NCBI GenBank assembly: GCA_028705705.1 | Contig: JAQWCZ010000037.1 | Location: 1-12,371, forward strand | Length of the DNA: 12,371 nucleotides | Source: Paludibacter sp. | GTDB lineage: Bacteria; Bacteroidota; Bacteroidia; Bacteroidales; Paludibacteraceae | Direction: 5' to 3' | In this document: positions 1 to 8,620 of the stretch, one piece after another | Numbering within the stretch: position 1 is the first letter of the stretch | How the letters are laid out: every line of letters begins with the position of its first letter | Position numbers and translations under genes: made by a program | The notes under the pieces: generated by a model | The model's database searches: none | What the model was told of the DNA's origin: nothing | What the model saw: only the letters and a program-made list of their open reading frames with translations

Positions 1-3000
1 GTTTCCATCCTGTCAGGTTTTCTTCCGGTATAAGCTGATAAAAATGCAGGGATCAATACTTCTGATGAATTGAGGCTGAATTCTTTTTTATTGGGGTCAT
101 CATCGTAAAATTCTATAGGATAATCGCTTAAAAATCCTGTTGTAGGATAACGGGTGCCTTTATATTGGGCGTTTAATTTATTTCTGAAGAAAGCACGGTT
201 CTCTAAGAATTGATTGTAAACATCTGAATTATAGTTATTTTCGGCTGTACCAATGGGTTTGAAAGCAGTTGCCAACGCAACCTGCGTGATATTGAAACTT
301 CCGTTGAAGGTTGTTGGCATGCCCGGGAACATATACTGAATTGTGGTATTAGATGCTTCGTATCTTTTGGCATTCAAGTCGATTTTGAGTCCGGGTATAG
401 GCTCCAAATTCATTTTCAGATCTAAATCGGATGTCAGAGCCGTGTTAGCCGGATTGATGATGGAATCACTCATAAACAACCAACCCTGGTCAATGGCATT
501 GCTGATTGTGTTGTCGTGATGCAGACCAAAAGCAAAGTCTAATCCGGGGGCATACATTCCGTTATCCATTACCTGTTGACCAAAAATCTCGGCATTGGGT
601 AAAAATCCGGGTATCACCATGCTATTGGTTTCACGGTAGGTAACTGAACCCCTGCGAATTGACATCAATACACGGGTGGCAATATCTGTTATGTTTTGCG
701 TTACTGTCCTCACATTCGGATCATAAGTAACCAGGGTAACAGAAACGCTGTCAAGATCAAGTAAACTCAGAATTTCAATATCAGATGGGTTGACGGTATT
801 GTATTTCAGTTTAATTATATTGCCTTGTTTGTCGGTAGCACTCAGTTTAAAATTAGTGCTTCCCAGGCGGTGTCTTACTGTCGTTTTCTTGCCCTTTTCG
901 ATGTTGACAACCTCGTTGTATGTTTTAGGTTTGAAATTGGGATTCGGAACTTTTCTTTGATTGCCTGTGAATCTTGAATTTATTTCTTTCAGATAATCTG
1001 ATTTGTTGTAGAGGGTTTCTAAGTTAAACTGACCATCAATCTGATACGAACGAGTACTGGTTGCGGTATTCCCATAATCATCCGCATCTTTCAACCTGGC
1101 TGAACGGTTCCAGTTGTAGTTTGCATTATAGGAAGTGTTGACTGATGTAATCCAGTCCAATAATGGAATCTTGTTTACCGGTATTCCCCAGGAAGCAGTA
1201 AATACCTGCTGATAAGTGTAAGGCGTTCCCAATTTGCGGATGTTTGACCAAACAGTATCCCGCCATTGTTCGTAATATTCTTTTCCAAATTCCGGGGTAT
1301 AATAAGGCTCTTCAATGATGGCATTGGTGGCTGTTTGCAGACTAAATCTCAATGTTTTTGTTAAATCCCATTTAATATCAAATTGCCGGTTCCACATAAA
1401 ATCTTTACTGAATGTCACATTCAGGGCATCATTCCCTGAATTCTCACTGTATTCAGTATTAAAATCACGTAATTTTATTTGTGAATATTGCCTGCTCATG
1501 TTGGTATTAAAACCAATAGAATTAGGCAAATAATTAAAATTAAGTTCTTTAATCAGTTTAAATGCCGGTTTATCCAATCCTTTTACTTCTTTGAATGGTT
1601 CAAAGGGTTTATTTTCAAAACTAAAGTTATAGTTTATGGACGCTTTTTCCTGTTTAATCAAATTTTGTTCCACTTCAGCACTGTGTTGGTTGGTTTCTGA
1701 ATGTGAATATGAAAAAGAAAGGTTTGCCGGATCGTAAAACTGCGGGGTTTTACTTTTGATGTTCACTTTAGCTGATGATATGGTAAAATTTTTGGAAGTA
1801 TGTACCGTTTGAGAAATCATCAACAGAGAATCTCTTTCTGCACCGTTATCCAGATTCCCGAGTGTTTCTTCAAGGGTTACATCTTGATCCAACGGGTTGT
1901 ATTTTGGACTAAGTGTTTCATTTGTATAAGAGAAATAAGCAGGTAATTGCACCTTGGCTTCTTTTGGTAAAAATCTTCCCAGCTCAAGCGATGTAGAAAA
2001 ATTCATCTGGTAGAGATCATCATTTCTTCTTTCCATCACGTTGCTTTCCAGACTACCGTAACCGGCTGTTTCGACACGACCGGCAAAGTTAATGTTTCCC
2101 AGGTCAGACAAACCGACAGCCAGATTCGCCATCGCAGCCCAACCACTCTCTTCGTTGAATTGTGACATGCGCAGCTCATTCACCCATATTTCGGCAGATT
2201 TAATATTGTTGCTTTTGTTCCGAATACCAACCATGATGTTTTCAACTTCAGCAATGGATGGATTACCTACAACAGTTATGTTATTACGCGGTTTTTTAGG
2301 GTCGGCAACAGTAAATGGGGTTAAATTTGTGATAGCTTGTGAATTTCCTTTCGCTTTATTCCTTTGGAGCTTGACATCTGTTAATGCCTCAAAAGGAAAA
2401 TCAATCATGTTGTCAGGATGCCAAACAACTTCTCTGTCACGTGAATTGCTTGAGCTGTACATACCATGTGGAGTCAATATCAGGGGAACTTCATATTCAT
2501 AATAATTATTGACCATGTCGGATCCCATGCGGATAAAGCATGTCAGTTCATTGTCTTTTATATTATATTCGTCATTCAACAACTTTTCCGCATGTACAAA
2601 CATCTGAAGACGCTTGTACTGTCGCATGTCATAAGCAGTGTTTTTATAAACGGCTCTTGCATCACCAGGAGCTAAATCGTAAACTTTCATCAACATTGAC
2701 TGTTCATCCTGTTGGAGTAACTGTGGTTGCCCCGGATCAGTAGCCCGTGTTATTCCCGGGGGCAGTATATAATTAACCGGTGTTTTTTCCGAGTTTTCCT
2801 CAATATTCACAGCCTGTACATCTAACTTTCCATTAGACACAGGAGTTTTTCCGGGTTCATGCAATATTTTAGTGTAACTTCTCCATTCTCCCCTTACAAG
2901 ATCCAAAGTAGCAAAACGCAAGTGTTTTTCCTCTTCAAAACCAGTCATAAACATGCGGATGAAACGGATGGATTTAAAATTACGGATATTACCGACTTTA

Positions 3001-6000
3001 TCATCAAATTCTCTCAACGGGATTTTAAACTGATACCAGCTTACCTGTTCGATCTTATTATTGTTTAATTTAACGTTGGAAGTAATTTTATCCGTGATGT
3101 AGTTTGTGCCGACCAGCATTTTATCCGGCTTTAAATCAACACGATACTGATAATATCTTTCATATTCATTCAGGGTATTGTCGTTGTTAATGTCTTCATT
3201 GTCGGGGATAGATGTAGCGGTGGTTGTATAAACCAGATCACTGTTGGTGGCATCCGGTGAATTGCCTTCTGTTCCATTAAAACGTTTGTATCTTGTTAAT
3301 ATATCAGCCTCATTTTGATCGTATTCCGGATTTCTGTAAAATCTGTAGTTATCCCCTGCTGGATCATTCAAAGGTGAAAAAGGATCTTCCTGCATCTTTT
3401 GACGGGTGGAAGCATCTACTTTTGCCAATACCGAGTCCACGTAATTACGGTATACCGGAAAAACAAATTCTTTTTCGGTTGGAATACCATTTAATCCAAC
3501 ATCTTGTTTGGCTCTGGCTCCAGCGGTATTGTCAAAAGCGGTTACGGTTGACTGGGTACGGGGTACGACTCCCCAGACTGTTGATTCAGTTTTAGTCGGA
3601 TCATCATCTAATGGCAAACCATGTTCAAAGAATTTTTTACCGTCTCTCAACACATCTTCACTAATGTCACCCAGGTTAAAATACAATTCACCGCCTTTGT
3701 CACTACCATCATTATAGATGAACGGATCCATCATCCAGAATTCAATGTATTCAATATTGGATGTTTCAAAATCGGTTACATCTAACTTCCTCATGATTCC
3801 TCCCCATCGTTTCTCCGGAAATTTCAACTGACCGTTTTCATCCATTCCATCTACATCTAAGTTATATGGCCCTCTTTCGGAAGGGTAATAAGAAAGATTC
3901 ATGATTGTCATGCTGGTCGTCAGGTTTGTTGGTGTTTCCCTGTTGGGAAATAACTCAGGTATGAGAACGGTACGGGTATAGTGATTGGACTGTGATTCCA
4001 GGTTATTACGCAGGTTGGGAGGAGTAGAAGGTTTATCCTGATTTAACAGCGGATCGACAAAATACCAGGCCATCAAAGCCCTGTTATTGCCATAAGCCAC
4101 CTGATTGCTCAATGCAGATTCCGGAAACATGGAAGGTGTACTTGCCAGATACCAGTTAAACGGATAATTGAGGTTGAAACTTGTTTTGGTAGATTCAAAA
4201 TCGTCTAAGTAAGCATAACCATCTGAGCCAACCGCCTTGTGATGCCCGGGTAAAAGCTGTGCAAATTCGGCATTAAGAGCAAAGGTCGAAGGTGCTGTTG
4301 CATCCACGAAAGGTAGTTTGTCTAGCATGTTGGTCAGCCATTGCGATTGTCCTTTCCAGGCGGTGTTCAACCCCCAGATGGTATTGGCAATGGGTTCGTT
4401 GCCGGTGTTGACTTTCTTGGTCAGCGGCATTTCCTTCAGATGCATAATGGTTCCACCCAGCGAAAAGTCTTTACTGAACTGATATTCCATGTGTGTGCCA
4501 AGCATGGTTTTGCGTTGCAAGTTGAACATGGACTGATTTTCGAGTTTTACATCCACCTGGGTTCCGGATTCAATAATCGACTGATTGATAATATTGACAG
4601 TTCCCATGGTGTAGTCAACAATATAATCCACATTTTCCTGCAAAGTAGCTCCTCCGGCAGTAACAGTCACAGATCCTCTGGGTACATTCATGGCATTCAG
4701 GCGAATTTCAGATCCACTACTGGCTTTGTATTCTCCTTCTATCATGAACTTGTTTTTCTCACTTAGTTCCCTGGCTACGACTAAAGTTGAGTCGTAAAGC
4801 TCCTGAAAGACGTACTTTTCTGCAATCTGATCATTTCCAATCATTTTTTTCAAATGTGAACCAAAAGGTTCCAGCACTGGAAACATAATTCTGCCATTGG
4901 ATGAAAAGGCGGTATATCCCTCTATATAATCGAATTTTCCATCGGGATTATTGTTTTGCTTTAAATCTAACCTATCAAGGTTCATAACCCTGATTAAGAG
5001 TTGATTGTTGATGTTACCCTCGTTTATATAACGCAGGTTTGTACCAATGGAGTCGTTGCGGTAAACAATGTTTAATTCGAAATTTTCCTGCTGCATTTGC
5101 ATGGCACCTAAATAATACACATTTTTCAACATAAGGTCCCAGGTGGCTATTTGTGGTGACTGAGAAGTTCCCTTCAGCAGTTTTACAATCAGGGCATTAG
5201 GTGCCTGAACCTGATCGGTCGAAAACTCACCTACCTGATATACATTACCTCCCTGCGTGTATTCATACGCAATCCCGATAACCTCATCCGGATTTAGCGT
5301 GCTCCTTAACGATAATATTCCCAGGGTCGGATTGAAACTATACTCTGACGGATTTAGTCGGCGGGCGCTTTCAATTTTTTCATAATCTTCACCTCCGTTG
5401 ATGCCAAAACCATCCAGATTGGCGGCGAGTACGGCATTGGTTCTTTTTATATCACGCACTTCATCTCCCAAATCTTTAATTTCCTGATAAAGTGTATTGG
5501 CATCGTTATGTGGATTCAATGTGGAACCCTTTGGTTGCCAGTGTGTATTGTCGATGCGTTTATGTTCACCCAGGTCCATAAAGGCAATGATATTCCGCGC
5601 TTCGTCGTAGTTAGCGCGTTTATTGGTTATCCACACCTCTATTCTATTGATGGTGATACCGGATGAAATGATAGGCAATCTGCTCATCGCCGTTTCGAAG
5701 TTGTCACGGAAATGATGTCCGATGAAAAAATGCCGGTTTTCGTCGTAATTGTCAATGTTAACCTCATATTTTGTCGTTTGAGCACCACCGCGTGAACTTA
5801 CCGTTTTGGTTTCGGATTCCTGCTGAGAAGCAATGGCTGAAACACTTAACTTCCCAAATTGTAAATCTGTTCGTAAACCGAAAAGAGCAGTACTCCCGGA
5901 AATTAATGAACTGTTGAGTTGCATGCTTACATTACCTGCCTGAATACTTTGAATGATATCATCTTCATTCCCTTTGTAATTCAATTTAACTAATTTCTGA

Positions 6001-6695
6001 TCAAAGTCAAAAGTCGATTCAGTATTGTAATTCAAATTGAAATTCACTTTATCACCCACACTACCGGTTACATTCATCTGAATTTTTTCATCGAAATCGA
6101 ACATAGTTGTTTTACGCATGCGCTCAGTCAAAGCCGGATTATCCAGTTTGTTGGTTTTAACGCCAAAAATTAGCTCGGCCGAACCCTGGGTTTTAATTTG
6201 AACTCCACCCGGTCCGAAAATCTTATCAGCTTTGCCAATATCAAATTTAATATCTGTAATGGAAAATTTCTCTTCATTATTTACTTCTGCCTTGGCATTC
6301 AGTTCTTTCCAGTAATCATTTAGTTCGTTTTTGGCTGAAAAATCGTAATATTCTTTGTCTGTAAGCGTAAAAGGAGTAGTAATTTCCATGTCACCCACCC
6401 GGGTACGCATAACATAATTTCCGGAACGAATATCATATTCTACGATGGTTTTAACATTTTCCGGAAGAGGTGCATCCATCGGTACCTGTTGTTGGATCGT
6501 TTCAAAATTATCCAGGGTAGTTTTGCTGATGTTGAAGTCTTTCGGTGTTGAAATATCCTGTATGTTTTCCGTTTGAATGGCAGGTTCCTGATACAGCAGC
6601 TCCGGTTCAGATAATGTATTCAGAACGCCTGACACAGAACCTAAAATTACCAGGAAAAAGAGGGTGAGAAATAATGTCCTTGATTTCAAAACCAT
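1..6695 (-). CDS. sprA: SprA/Sov, type IX secretion outer-membrane translocon (3' end missing)
   Basis: One uninterrupted minus-strand reading frame of 2231 codons enters from the left edge, so the C-terminus (my estimate from memory of 2300-2500-residue homologues: 100-200 residues) is outside. The ATG at 6695 is well fixed: an in-frame TAA lies two codons upstream. Residues 1 to about 23 (MVLKSRTLFLTLFFLVILG...) form a signal peptide. Recognisable SprA sequence includes GKLSVSAIASQQESE, the SSRGGAQTTKYEV stretch near residue 300 followed by NYDENRHFFIGHHF, many alternating amphipathic strands, and near the visible end LIPAFLSAYTGRKPDR. SprA (Sov in Porphyromonas) is known as a very large single-chain barrel through which type IX cargo crosses the outer membrane, and is needed for gliding in Flavobacterium. 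It follows ruvA by 34 bases and is probably co-transcribed with it. No frameshift or stop was seen in the part checked codon by codon (about 1-1620); the rest was read through without a break. Confidence 0.95.
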   Translation of the reverse strand, partial: MVLKSRTLFLTLFFLVILGSVSGVLNTLSEPELLYQEPAIQTENIQDISTPKDFNISKTTLDNFETIQQQVPMDAPLPENVKTIVEYDIRSGNYVMRTRVGDMEITTPFTLTDKEYYDFSAKNELNDYWKELNAKAEVNNEEKFSITDIKFDIGKADKIFGPGGVQIKTQGSAELIFGVKTNKLDNPALTERMRKTTMFDFDEKIQMNVTGSVGDKVNFNLNYNTESTFDFDQKLVKLNYKGNEDDIIQSIQAGNVSMQLNSSLISGSTALFGLRTDLQFGKLSVSAIASQQESETKTVSSRGGAQTTKYEVNIDNYDENRHFFIGHHFRDNFETAMSRLPIISSGITINRIEVWITNKRANYDEARNIIAFMDLGEHKRIDNTHWQPKGSTLNPHNDANTLYQEIKDLGDEVRDIKRTNAVLAANLDGFGINGGEDYEKIESARRLNPSEYSFNPTLGILSLRSTLNPDEVIGIAYEYTQGGNVYQVGEFSTDQVQAPNALIVKLLKGTSQSPQIATWDLMLKNVYYLGAMQMQQENFELNIVYRNDSIGTNLRYINEGNINNQLLIRVMNLDRLDLKQNNNPDGKFDYIEGYTAFSSNGRIMFPVLEPFGSHLKKMIGNDQIAEKYVFQELYDSTLVVARELSEKNKFMIEGEYKASSGSEIRLNAMNVPRGSVTVTAGGATLQENVDYIVDYTMGTVNIINQSIIESGTQVDVKLENQSMFNLQRKTMLGTHMEYQFSKDFSLGGTIMHLKEMPLTKKVNTGNEPIANTIWGLNTAWKGQSQWLTNMLDKLPFVDATAPSTFALNAEFAQLLPGHHKAVGSDGYAYLDDFESTKTSFNLNYPFNWYLASTPSMFPESALSNQVAYGNNRALMAWYFVDPLLNQDKPSTPPNLRNNLESQSNHYTRTVLIPELFPNRETPTNLTTSMTIMNLSYYPSERGPYNLDVDGMDENGQLKFPEKRWGGIMRKLDVTDFETSNIEYIEFWMMDPFIYNDGSDKGGELYFNLGDISEDVLRDGKKFFEHGLPLDDDPTKTESTVWGVVPRTQSTVTAFDNTAGARAKQDVGLNGIPTEKEFVFPVYRNYVDSVLAKVDASTRQKMQEDPFSPLNDPAGDNYRFYRNPEYDQNEADILTRYKRFNGTEGNSPDATNSDLVYTTTATSIPDNEDINNDNTLNEYERYYQYRVDLKPDKMLVGTNYITDKITSNVKLNNNKIEQVSWYQFKIPLREFDDKVGNIRNFKSIRFIRMFMTGFEEEKHLRFATLDLVRGEWRSYTKILHEPGKTPVSNGKLDVQAVNIEENSEKTPVNYILPPGITRATDPGQPQLLQQDEQSMLMKVYDLAPGDARAVYKNTAYDMRQYKRLQMFVHAEKLLNDEYNIKDNELTCFIRMGSDMVNNYYEYEVPLILTPHGMYSSSNSRDREVVWHPDNMIDFPFEALTDVKLQRNKAKGNSQAITNLTPFTVADPKKPRNNITVVGNPSIAEVENIMVGIRNKSNNIKSAEIWVNELRMSQFNEESGWAAMANLAVGLSDLGNINFAGRVETAGYGSLESNVMERRNDDLYQMNFSTSLELGRFLPKEAKVQLPAYFSYTNETLSPKYNPLDQDVTLEETLGNLDNGAERDSLLMISQTVHTSKNFTISSAKVNIKSKTPQFYDPANLSFSYSHSETNQHSAEVEQNLIKQEKASINYNFSFENKPFEPFKEVKGLDKPAFKLIKELNFNYLPNSIGFNTNMSRQYSQIKLRDFNTEYSENSGNDALNVTFSKDFMWNRQFDIKWDLTKTLRFSLQTATNAIIEEPYYTPEFGKEYYEQWRDTVWSNIRKLGTPYTYQQVFTASWGIPVNKIPLLDWITSVNTSYNANYNWNRSARLKDADDYGNTATSTRSYQIDGQFNLETLYNKSDYLKEINSRFTGNQRKVPNPNFKPKTYNEVVNIEKGKKTTVRHRLGSTNFKLSATDKQGNIIKLKYNTVNPSDIEILSLLDLDSVSVTLVTYDPNVRTVTQNITDIATRVLMSIRRGSVTYRETNSMVIPGFLPNAEIFGQQVMDNGMYAPGLDFAFGLHHDNTISNAIDQGWLFMSDSIINPANTALTSDLDLKMNLEPIPGLKIDLNAKRYEASNTTIQYMFPGMPTTFNGSFNITQVALATAFKPIGTAENNYNSDVYNQFLENRAFFRNKLNAQYKGTRYPTTGFLSDYPIEFYDDDPNKKEFSLNSSEVLIPAFLSAYTGRKPDRME

Positions 6696-6729
6696 AGTTT
6701 ACTGCTAAATGAGAAAAACGGACTAAACA

Positions 6730-7320
6730 TCAGATATTTTTCAACGCCAGTTTGATGAGTTGTTCAACGGTAATATCCGACTGTGATTTCAGAATACCAT
6801 CAACAGCCTTTTGTGAAACATTGGCTGCAAAACCCAGCATCACGAGGGCAGAAACAGCTTCATCGCGTAGCTCACCGGATACTGTCTGCTGTGGTAAATC
6901 GATATCGGATACAATATTTAGTTTAATGATTTTATCTTTCAGATCTACGATGATGCGTTGTGCTGTTTTTGCTCCGATTCCTTTAATTGAGCTCAACGCA
7001 ACAGCATTTCCGGTCGCGATCATTTGCTGAATTTCGGGCACTGCATAAGAAGACATAATCATCCGGGCCGTATTAGCTCCGATTCCCGATACTGAAATCA
7101 GCATAAAAAATAGTTGCCGGTCAGATTGATTTATAAAACCATACAGATTATGAGCATCTTCCCTAATTGCTTCATATACATAAAGTTTACCGATCTTTTG
7201 CCCGTTCAGCACCGAGTAAACCGGTAAGGCAATATTGATAAAATAACCTATGCCGGCAGTTTCTATTACAGCATAGGTTGGATTCAATTCAGTAATTTCC
7301 CCTTTTATATAATCAATCAT
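6730..7320 (-). CDS. ruvA: Holliday junction branch migration protein RuvA
   Basis: RuvA is the DNA-binding tetramer that holds a Holliday junction in square-planar form while the RuvB motor drives branch migration; it acts in recombinational repair in the cytoplasm. The 196-residue protein has the family's usual length. The N-terminal OB-fold spans about residues 1-64 (starts MIDYIKGEI, ends NLYGFINQSDRQLFF). Two helix-hairpin-helix motifs follow: SVSGIGANTA at 76-85 and SIKGIGAKTA at 111-120. The C-terminal domain that contacts RuvB is about 148-196, including EAVSALVMLGF. The gene is the first of an apparent ruvA-sprA pair, and a TATTTTTG box 39 bases upstream of its start may be its promoter. 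No ruvB or ruvC is in the window. All key motifs are intact. Confidence 0.97.
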   Translation of the reverse strand: MIDYIKGEITELNPTYAVIETAGIGYFINIALPVYSVLNGQKIGKLYVYEAIREDAHNLYGFINQSDRQLFFMLISVSGIGANTARMIMSSYAVPEIQQMIATGNAVALSSIKGIGAKTAQRIIVDLKDKIIKLNIVSDIDLPQQTVSGELRDEAVSALVMLGFAANVSQKAVDGILKSQSDITVEQLIKLALKNI

Positions 7321-7358
7321 AATCTTTCCGGATCAAAGTTGTAGTTGATAAAATCCAA

Positions 7359-7366
7359 CAAAAATA
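7359..7366 (-). promoter_or_regulatory. Possible -7 box for ruvA-sprA
   Basis: The minus strand reads TATTTTTG, a full match to the Bacteroidota consensus TAnnTTTG, 38 bases from the ruvA ATG. No TTG or TTTG -33 element is evident at the expected distance, and the region is A/T-rich, so a chance match is possible. Confidence 0.35.
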
Positions 7367-7386
7367 AAAAAAATAATCGGCCTGAT

Positions 7387-7426
7387 AAAACCATTCTGTT
7401 ACATCCTTTCGATTGTAAATGGTTTT
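7387..7426. repeat. 9-base inverted repeat with 22-base loop
   Basis: AAAACCATT (7387-7395) is the perfect reverse complement of AATGGTTTT (7418-7426). It lies upstream of both divergent promoter candidates. There is no T-tract to suggest a terminator; it could be a regulator binding site or chance. Confidence 0.3.
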
Positions 7427-7459
7427 CAGATGCGTTGTCTCGTTTGAATAACGGTTAAA

Positions 7460-7479
7460 TCCCTGAAAAAGTACAGGGA
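7460..7479. repeat. Short hairpin TCCCTG/CAGGGA
   Basis: TCCCTG (7460-7465) pairs with CAGGGA (7474-7479) across an 8-base loop; flanking AAA and TTT could extend the stem past a one-base bulge. It is one of the few GC-containing hairpins of this intergenic region. No gene ends here, so it is unlikely to be an active terminator. Confidence 0.3.
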
Positions 7480-7540
7480 ATTTGGTAATTAAGTTAAAAA
7501 AATATGTTAAAATAAAGAGAGCTGATAAACTAAGCAGAAC

Positions 7541-7548
7541 TAATTTTG
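7541..7548 (+). promoter_or_regulatory. Possible -7 box for the SOD gene
   Basis: TAATTTTG matches the Bacteroidota -7 consensus TAnnTTTG. It lies 101 bases before the SOD start, which would give a leader of roughly 90-95 bases containing the 7578-7610 repeat. No clear -33 TTG/TTTG element is visible upstream. Confidence 0.4.
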
Positions 7549-7577
7549 TTTTTGATGTAGTTATAAAACAATTAACC

Positions 7578-7610
7578 AGACCTGTCAGGTCTTAAAAAAC
7601 TGACAGGTCT
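7578..7610. repeat. Triple AGACCTG half-site / 11-bp inverted repeat in SOD leader
   Basis: AGACCTGTCAG (7578-7588) is the exact reverse complement of CTGACAGGTCT (7600-7610), with an 11-base loop. The left arm also belongs to a 15-base palindrome (7578-7592, centre T7585), and CAGGTCTTAAAAA occurs twice, 18 bases apart. The element thus has three copies of one 7-base half-site. As RNA it would form an 11-bp stem in the SOD leader; as DNA it resembles a tandem operator. Similar CCTGTCAGG-type intergenic repeats are, as I recall, frequent in Bacteroidota genomes, so it may instead be a dispersed repeat. Confidence 0.65.
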
Positions 7611-7649
7611 TAAAAAGTTAATTTCAAAATTAATAAAACAAATAATTTT

Positions 7650-8321
7650 ATGAAAAAACTTCAATTATTATTACTCGTAGCATTCACGGTAGGTTTCACA
7701 GCACAAGCCCAATACAAATTACCACAGTTAAATTACAGCTATGCCGATTTGGAACCTTACATCGATAGTACAACGATGTACATACATTACAACAACCACC
7801 ATGCGGCTTACACCAACAACCTCAATGCAGCGCTAAGTAAATATCCCGAATTATTTAAAAAGGATTTAGTTGAAATTTTTCGACATTTTGAAGAAATACC
7901 TGCTGATATTCAAACTGCTGTAAGAAACAACGGGGGAGGTTATTACTATCATGTGTTATTCTGGGAGTTACTTACCCCTTCTTCAAAGAGCAAAATGACA
8001 CCGGTTGTGGAAAAAGCGCTGATTGCTAACTTCGGTTCTATTGACAGTTTTAAAACAGAGTTTGAAAAAGCAGCAGCTACCCGTTTTGGTTCCGGTTGGG
8101 CATGGCTTATCAAAGATGCAGGTGGAAAATTGAAAATTGTATCAACACCTAATCAGGATAATCCTCTGATGTCGTTTGCTGAGGCAAAAGGTAAACCGGT
8201 GCTCGCGATTGATGTTTGGGAACATGCTTATTATTTAAAATACCAGTCGAAAAGGGTCGATTATACCAAAGCTTTCTGGCATGTTGTTAATTGGCAAAAA
8301 GTGGAAGAACTATTGAAATAA
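7650..8321 (+). CDS. Exported Fe/Mn-family superoxide dismutase
   Basis: The enzyme converts superoxide to oxygen and hydrogen peroxide. Residues 1-20 (MKKLQLLLLVAFTVGFTAQA) are a signal peptide with probable cleavage at AQA|QYKLP, so it acts outside the cytoplasm. The mature part (about 203 residues) is a normal single-domain SOD: an N-terminal helical hairpin (about 25-110) and a C-terminal alpha/beta domain (115-223). All four metal ligands are present: H46, H101, D188 and H192 (DVWEHAYYLKYQ), plus the active-site tyrosine Y54 and histidine H50. Gly95-97 together with Gln169 (NQDNPLM) is the Mn-type arrangement, although metal use cannot be settled from sequence. Odd points: Y47 replaces the usual second His of HHxxHH, and the motif before H101 is GGGYYYH rather than GGGHxNH. 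There is no Shine-Dalgarno sequence. A ferredoxin gene follows 104 bases downstream; no strong terminator lies between. Confidence 0.95.
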   Translation: MKKLQLLLLVAFTVGFTAQAQYKLPQLNYSYADLEPYIDSTTMYIHYNNHHAAYTNNLNAALSKYPELFKKDLVEIFRHFEEIPADIQTAVRNNGGGYYYHVLFWELLTPSSKSKMTPVVEKALIANFGSIDSFKTEFEKAAATRFGSGWAWLIKDAGGKLKIVSTPNQDNPLMSFAEAKGKPVLAIDVWEHAYYLKYQSKRVDYTKAFWHVVNWQKVEELLK

Positions 8322-8425
8322 TGTTTTTTATTCAAAACTTTTTCAGATATTTGTGATTTTGAATCTGCAAAAGTTCCAATTTAACTAATGTGGTAAAAAA
8401 ATAAATCAATTTAAAATTTAAAATT

Positions 8426-8620
8426 ATGGGAATCAAGAAAGTATGGGTAGAAGAAGATTGTACATCCTGTGGCGTTTGCGAAAGTTTGTGTCCTGAAGTG
8501 TTCGAAATCACGGATATTTCACATGCGAAAGAAGGTGTGAACTACACTGATTACGAAAGTGAAATCAGGGAAGCAGCCGATAGCTGTCCGGTAGAAGTAA
8601 TTAAATTCGACGAAGATTAA
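8426..8620 (+). CDS. Small ferredoxin, probably one [4Fe-4S] cluster
   Basis: This 64-residue acidic protein is a cytoplasmic electron carrier. C12, C15 and C18 in CTSCGVC and C54 in SCPVEVI supply four ligands for one [4Fe-4S] cluster, in the layout of single-cluster bacterial ferredoxins. C22 (LCPEVF) is a fifth cysteine: in two-cluster ferredoxins the Cys-Pro at this position serves the second cluster, but the matching second CxxCxxC is absent here, so it is probably non-ligand or structural. The start follows the AT-rich repeat TTTAAAATTTAAAA with no Shine-Dalgarno sequence. It lies 104 bases after the SOD gene on the same strand. Its stop codon overlaps that of the convergent AlaX gene. 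The redox partner cannot be told from the context. Confidence 0.92.
   Translation: MGIKKVWVEEDCTSCGVCESLCPEVFEITDISHAKEGVNYTDYESEIREAADSCPVEVIKFDED

Larger units (their letters stand above)
7321..7649. other. Divergent intergenic region between ruvA and the SOD gene
   Basis: This 329-base AT-rich stretch separates two divergent genes and I see no coding region or RNA gene in it. It contains a possible minus-strand -7 box for ruvA (7359-7366), a 9-base inverted repeat (7387-7395 with 7418-7426), a small hairpin (7460-7479), a possible plus-strand -7 box for the SOD gene (7541-7548) and a repeat with an 11-base inverted pair (7578-7610). Immediately before the SOD start, AAAATTA (7626-7632) and TAATTTT (7643-7649) are also complementary, but in pure AT sequence this may be chance. 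Confidence 0.8.

Noticed and set aside
9..21. CCTGTCAGGTTTT near the left edge resembles the repeat at 7578-7610.
   Set aside because: It lies inside the sprA frame, where it encodes conserved residues near KPDR; no second arm is present, so the likeness is probably chance.
2092..2502. Plus-strand open frame of 136 codons.
   Set aside because: It lies wholly antisense to the clear sprA reading frame and its product resembles no known family; the same holds for the other plus-strand open frames between 1315 and 4766.
8330..8367. ATTCAAAA/TTTTGAAT inverted repeat after the SOD stop as a terminator.
   Set aside because: The stem is AT-only with a 19-base loop and no T-run after it; it is too weak to call.
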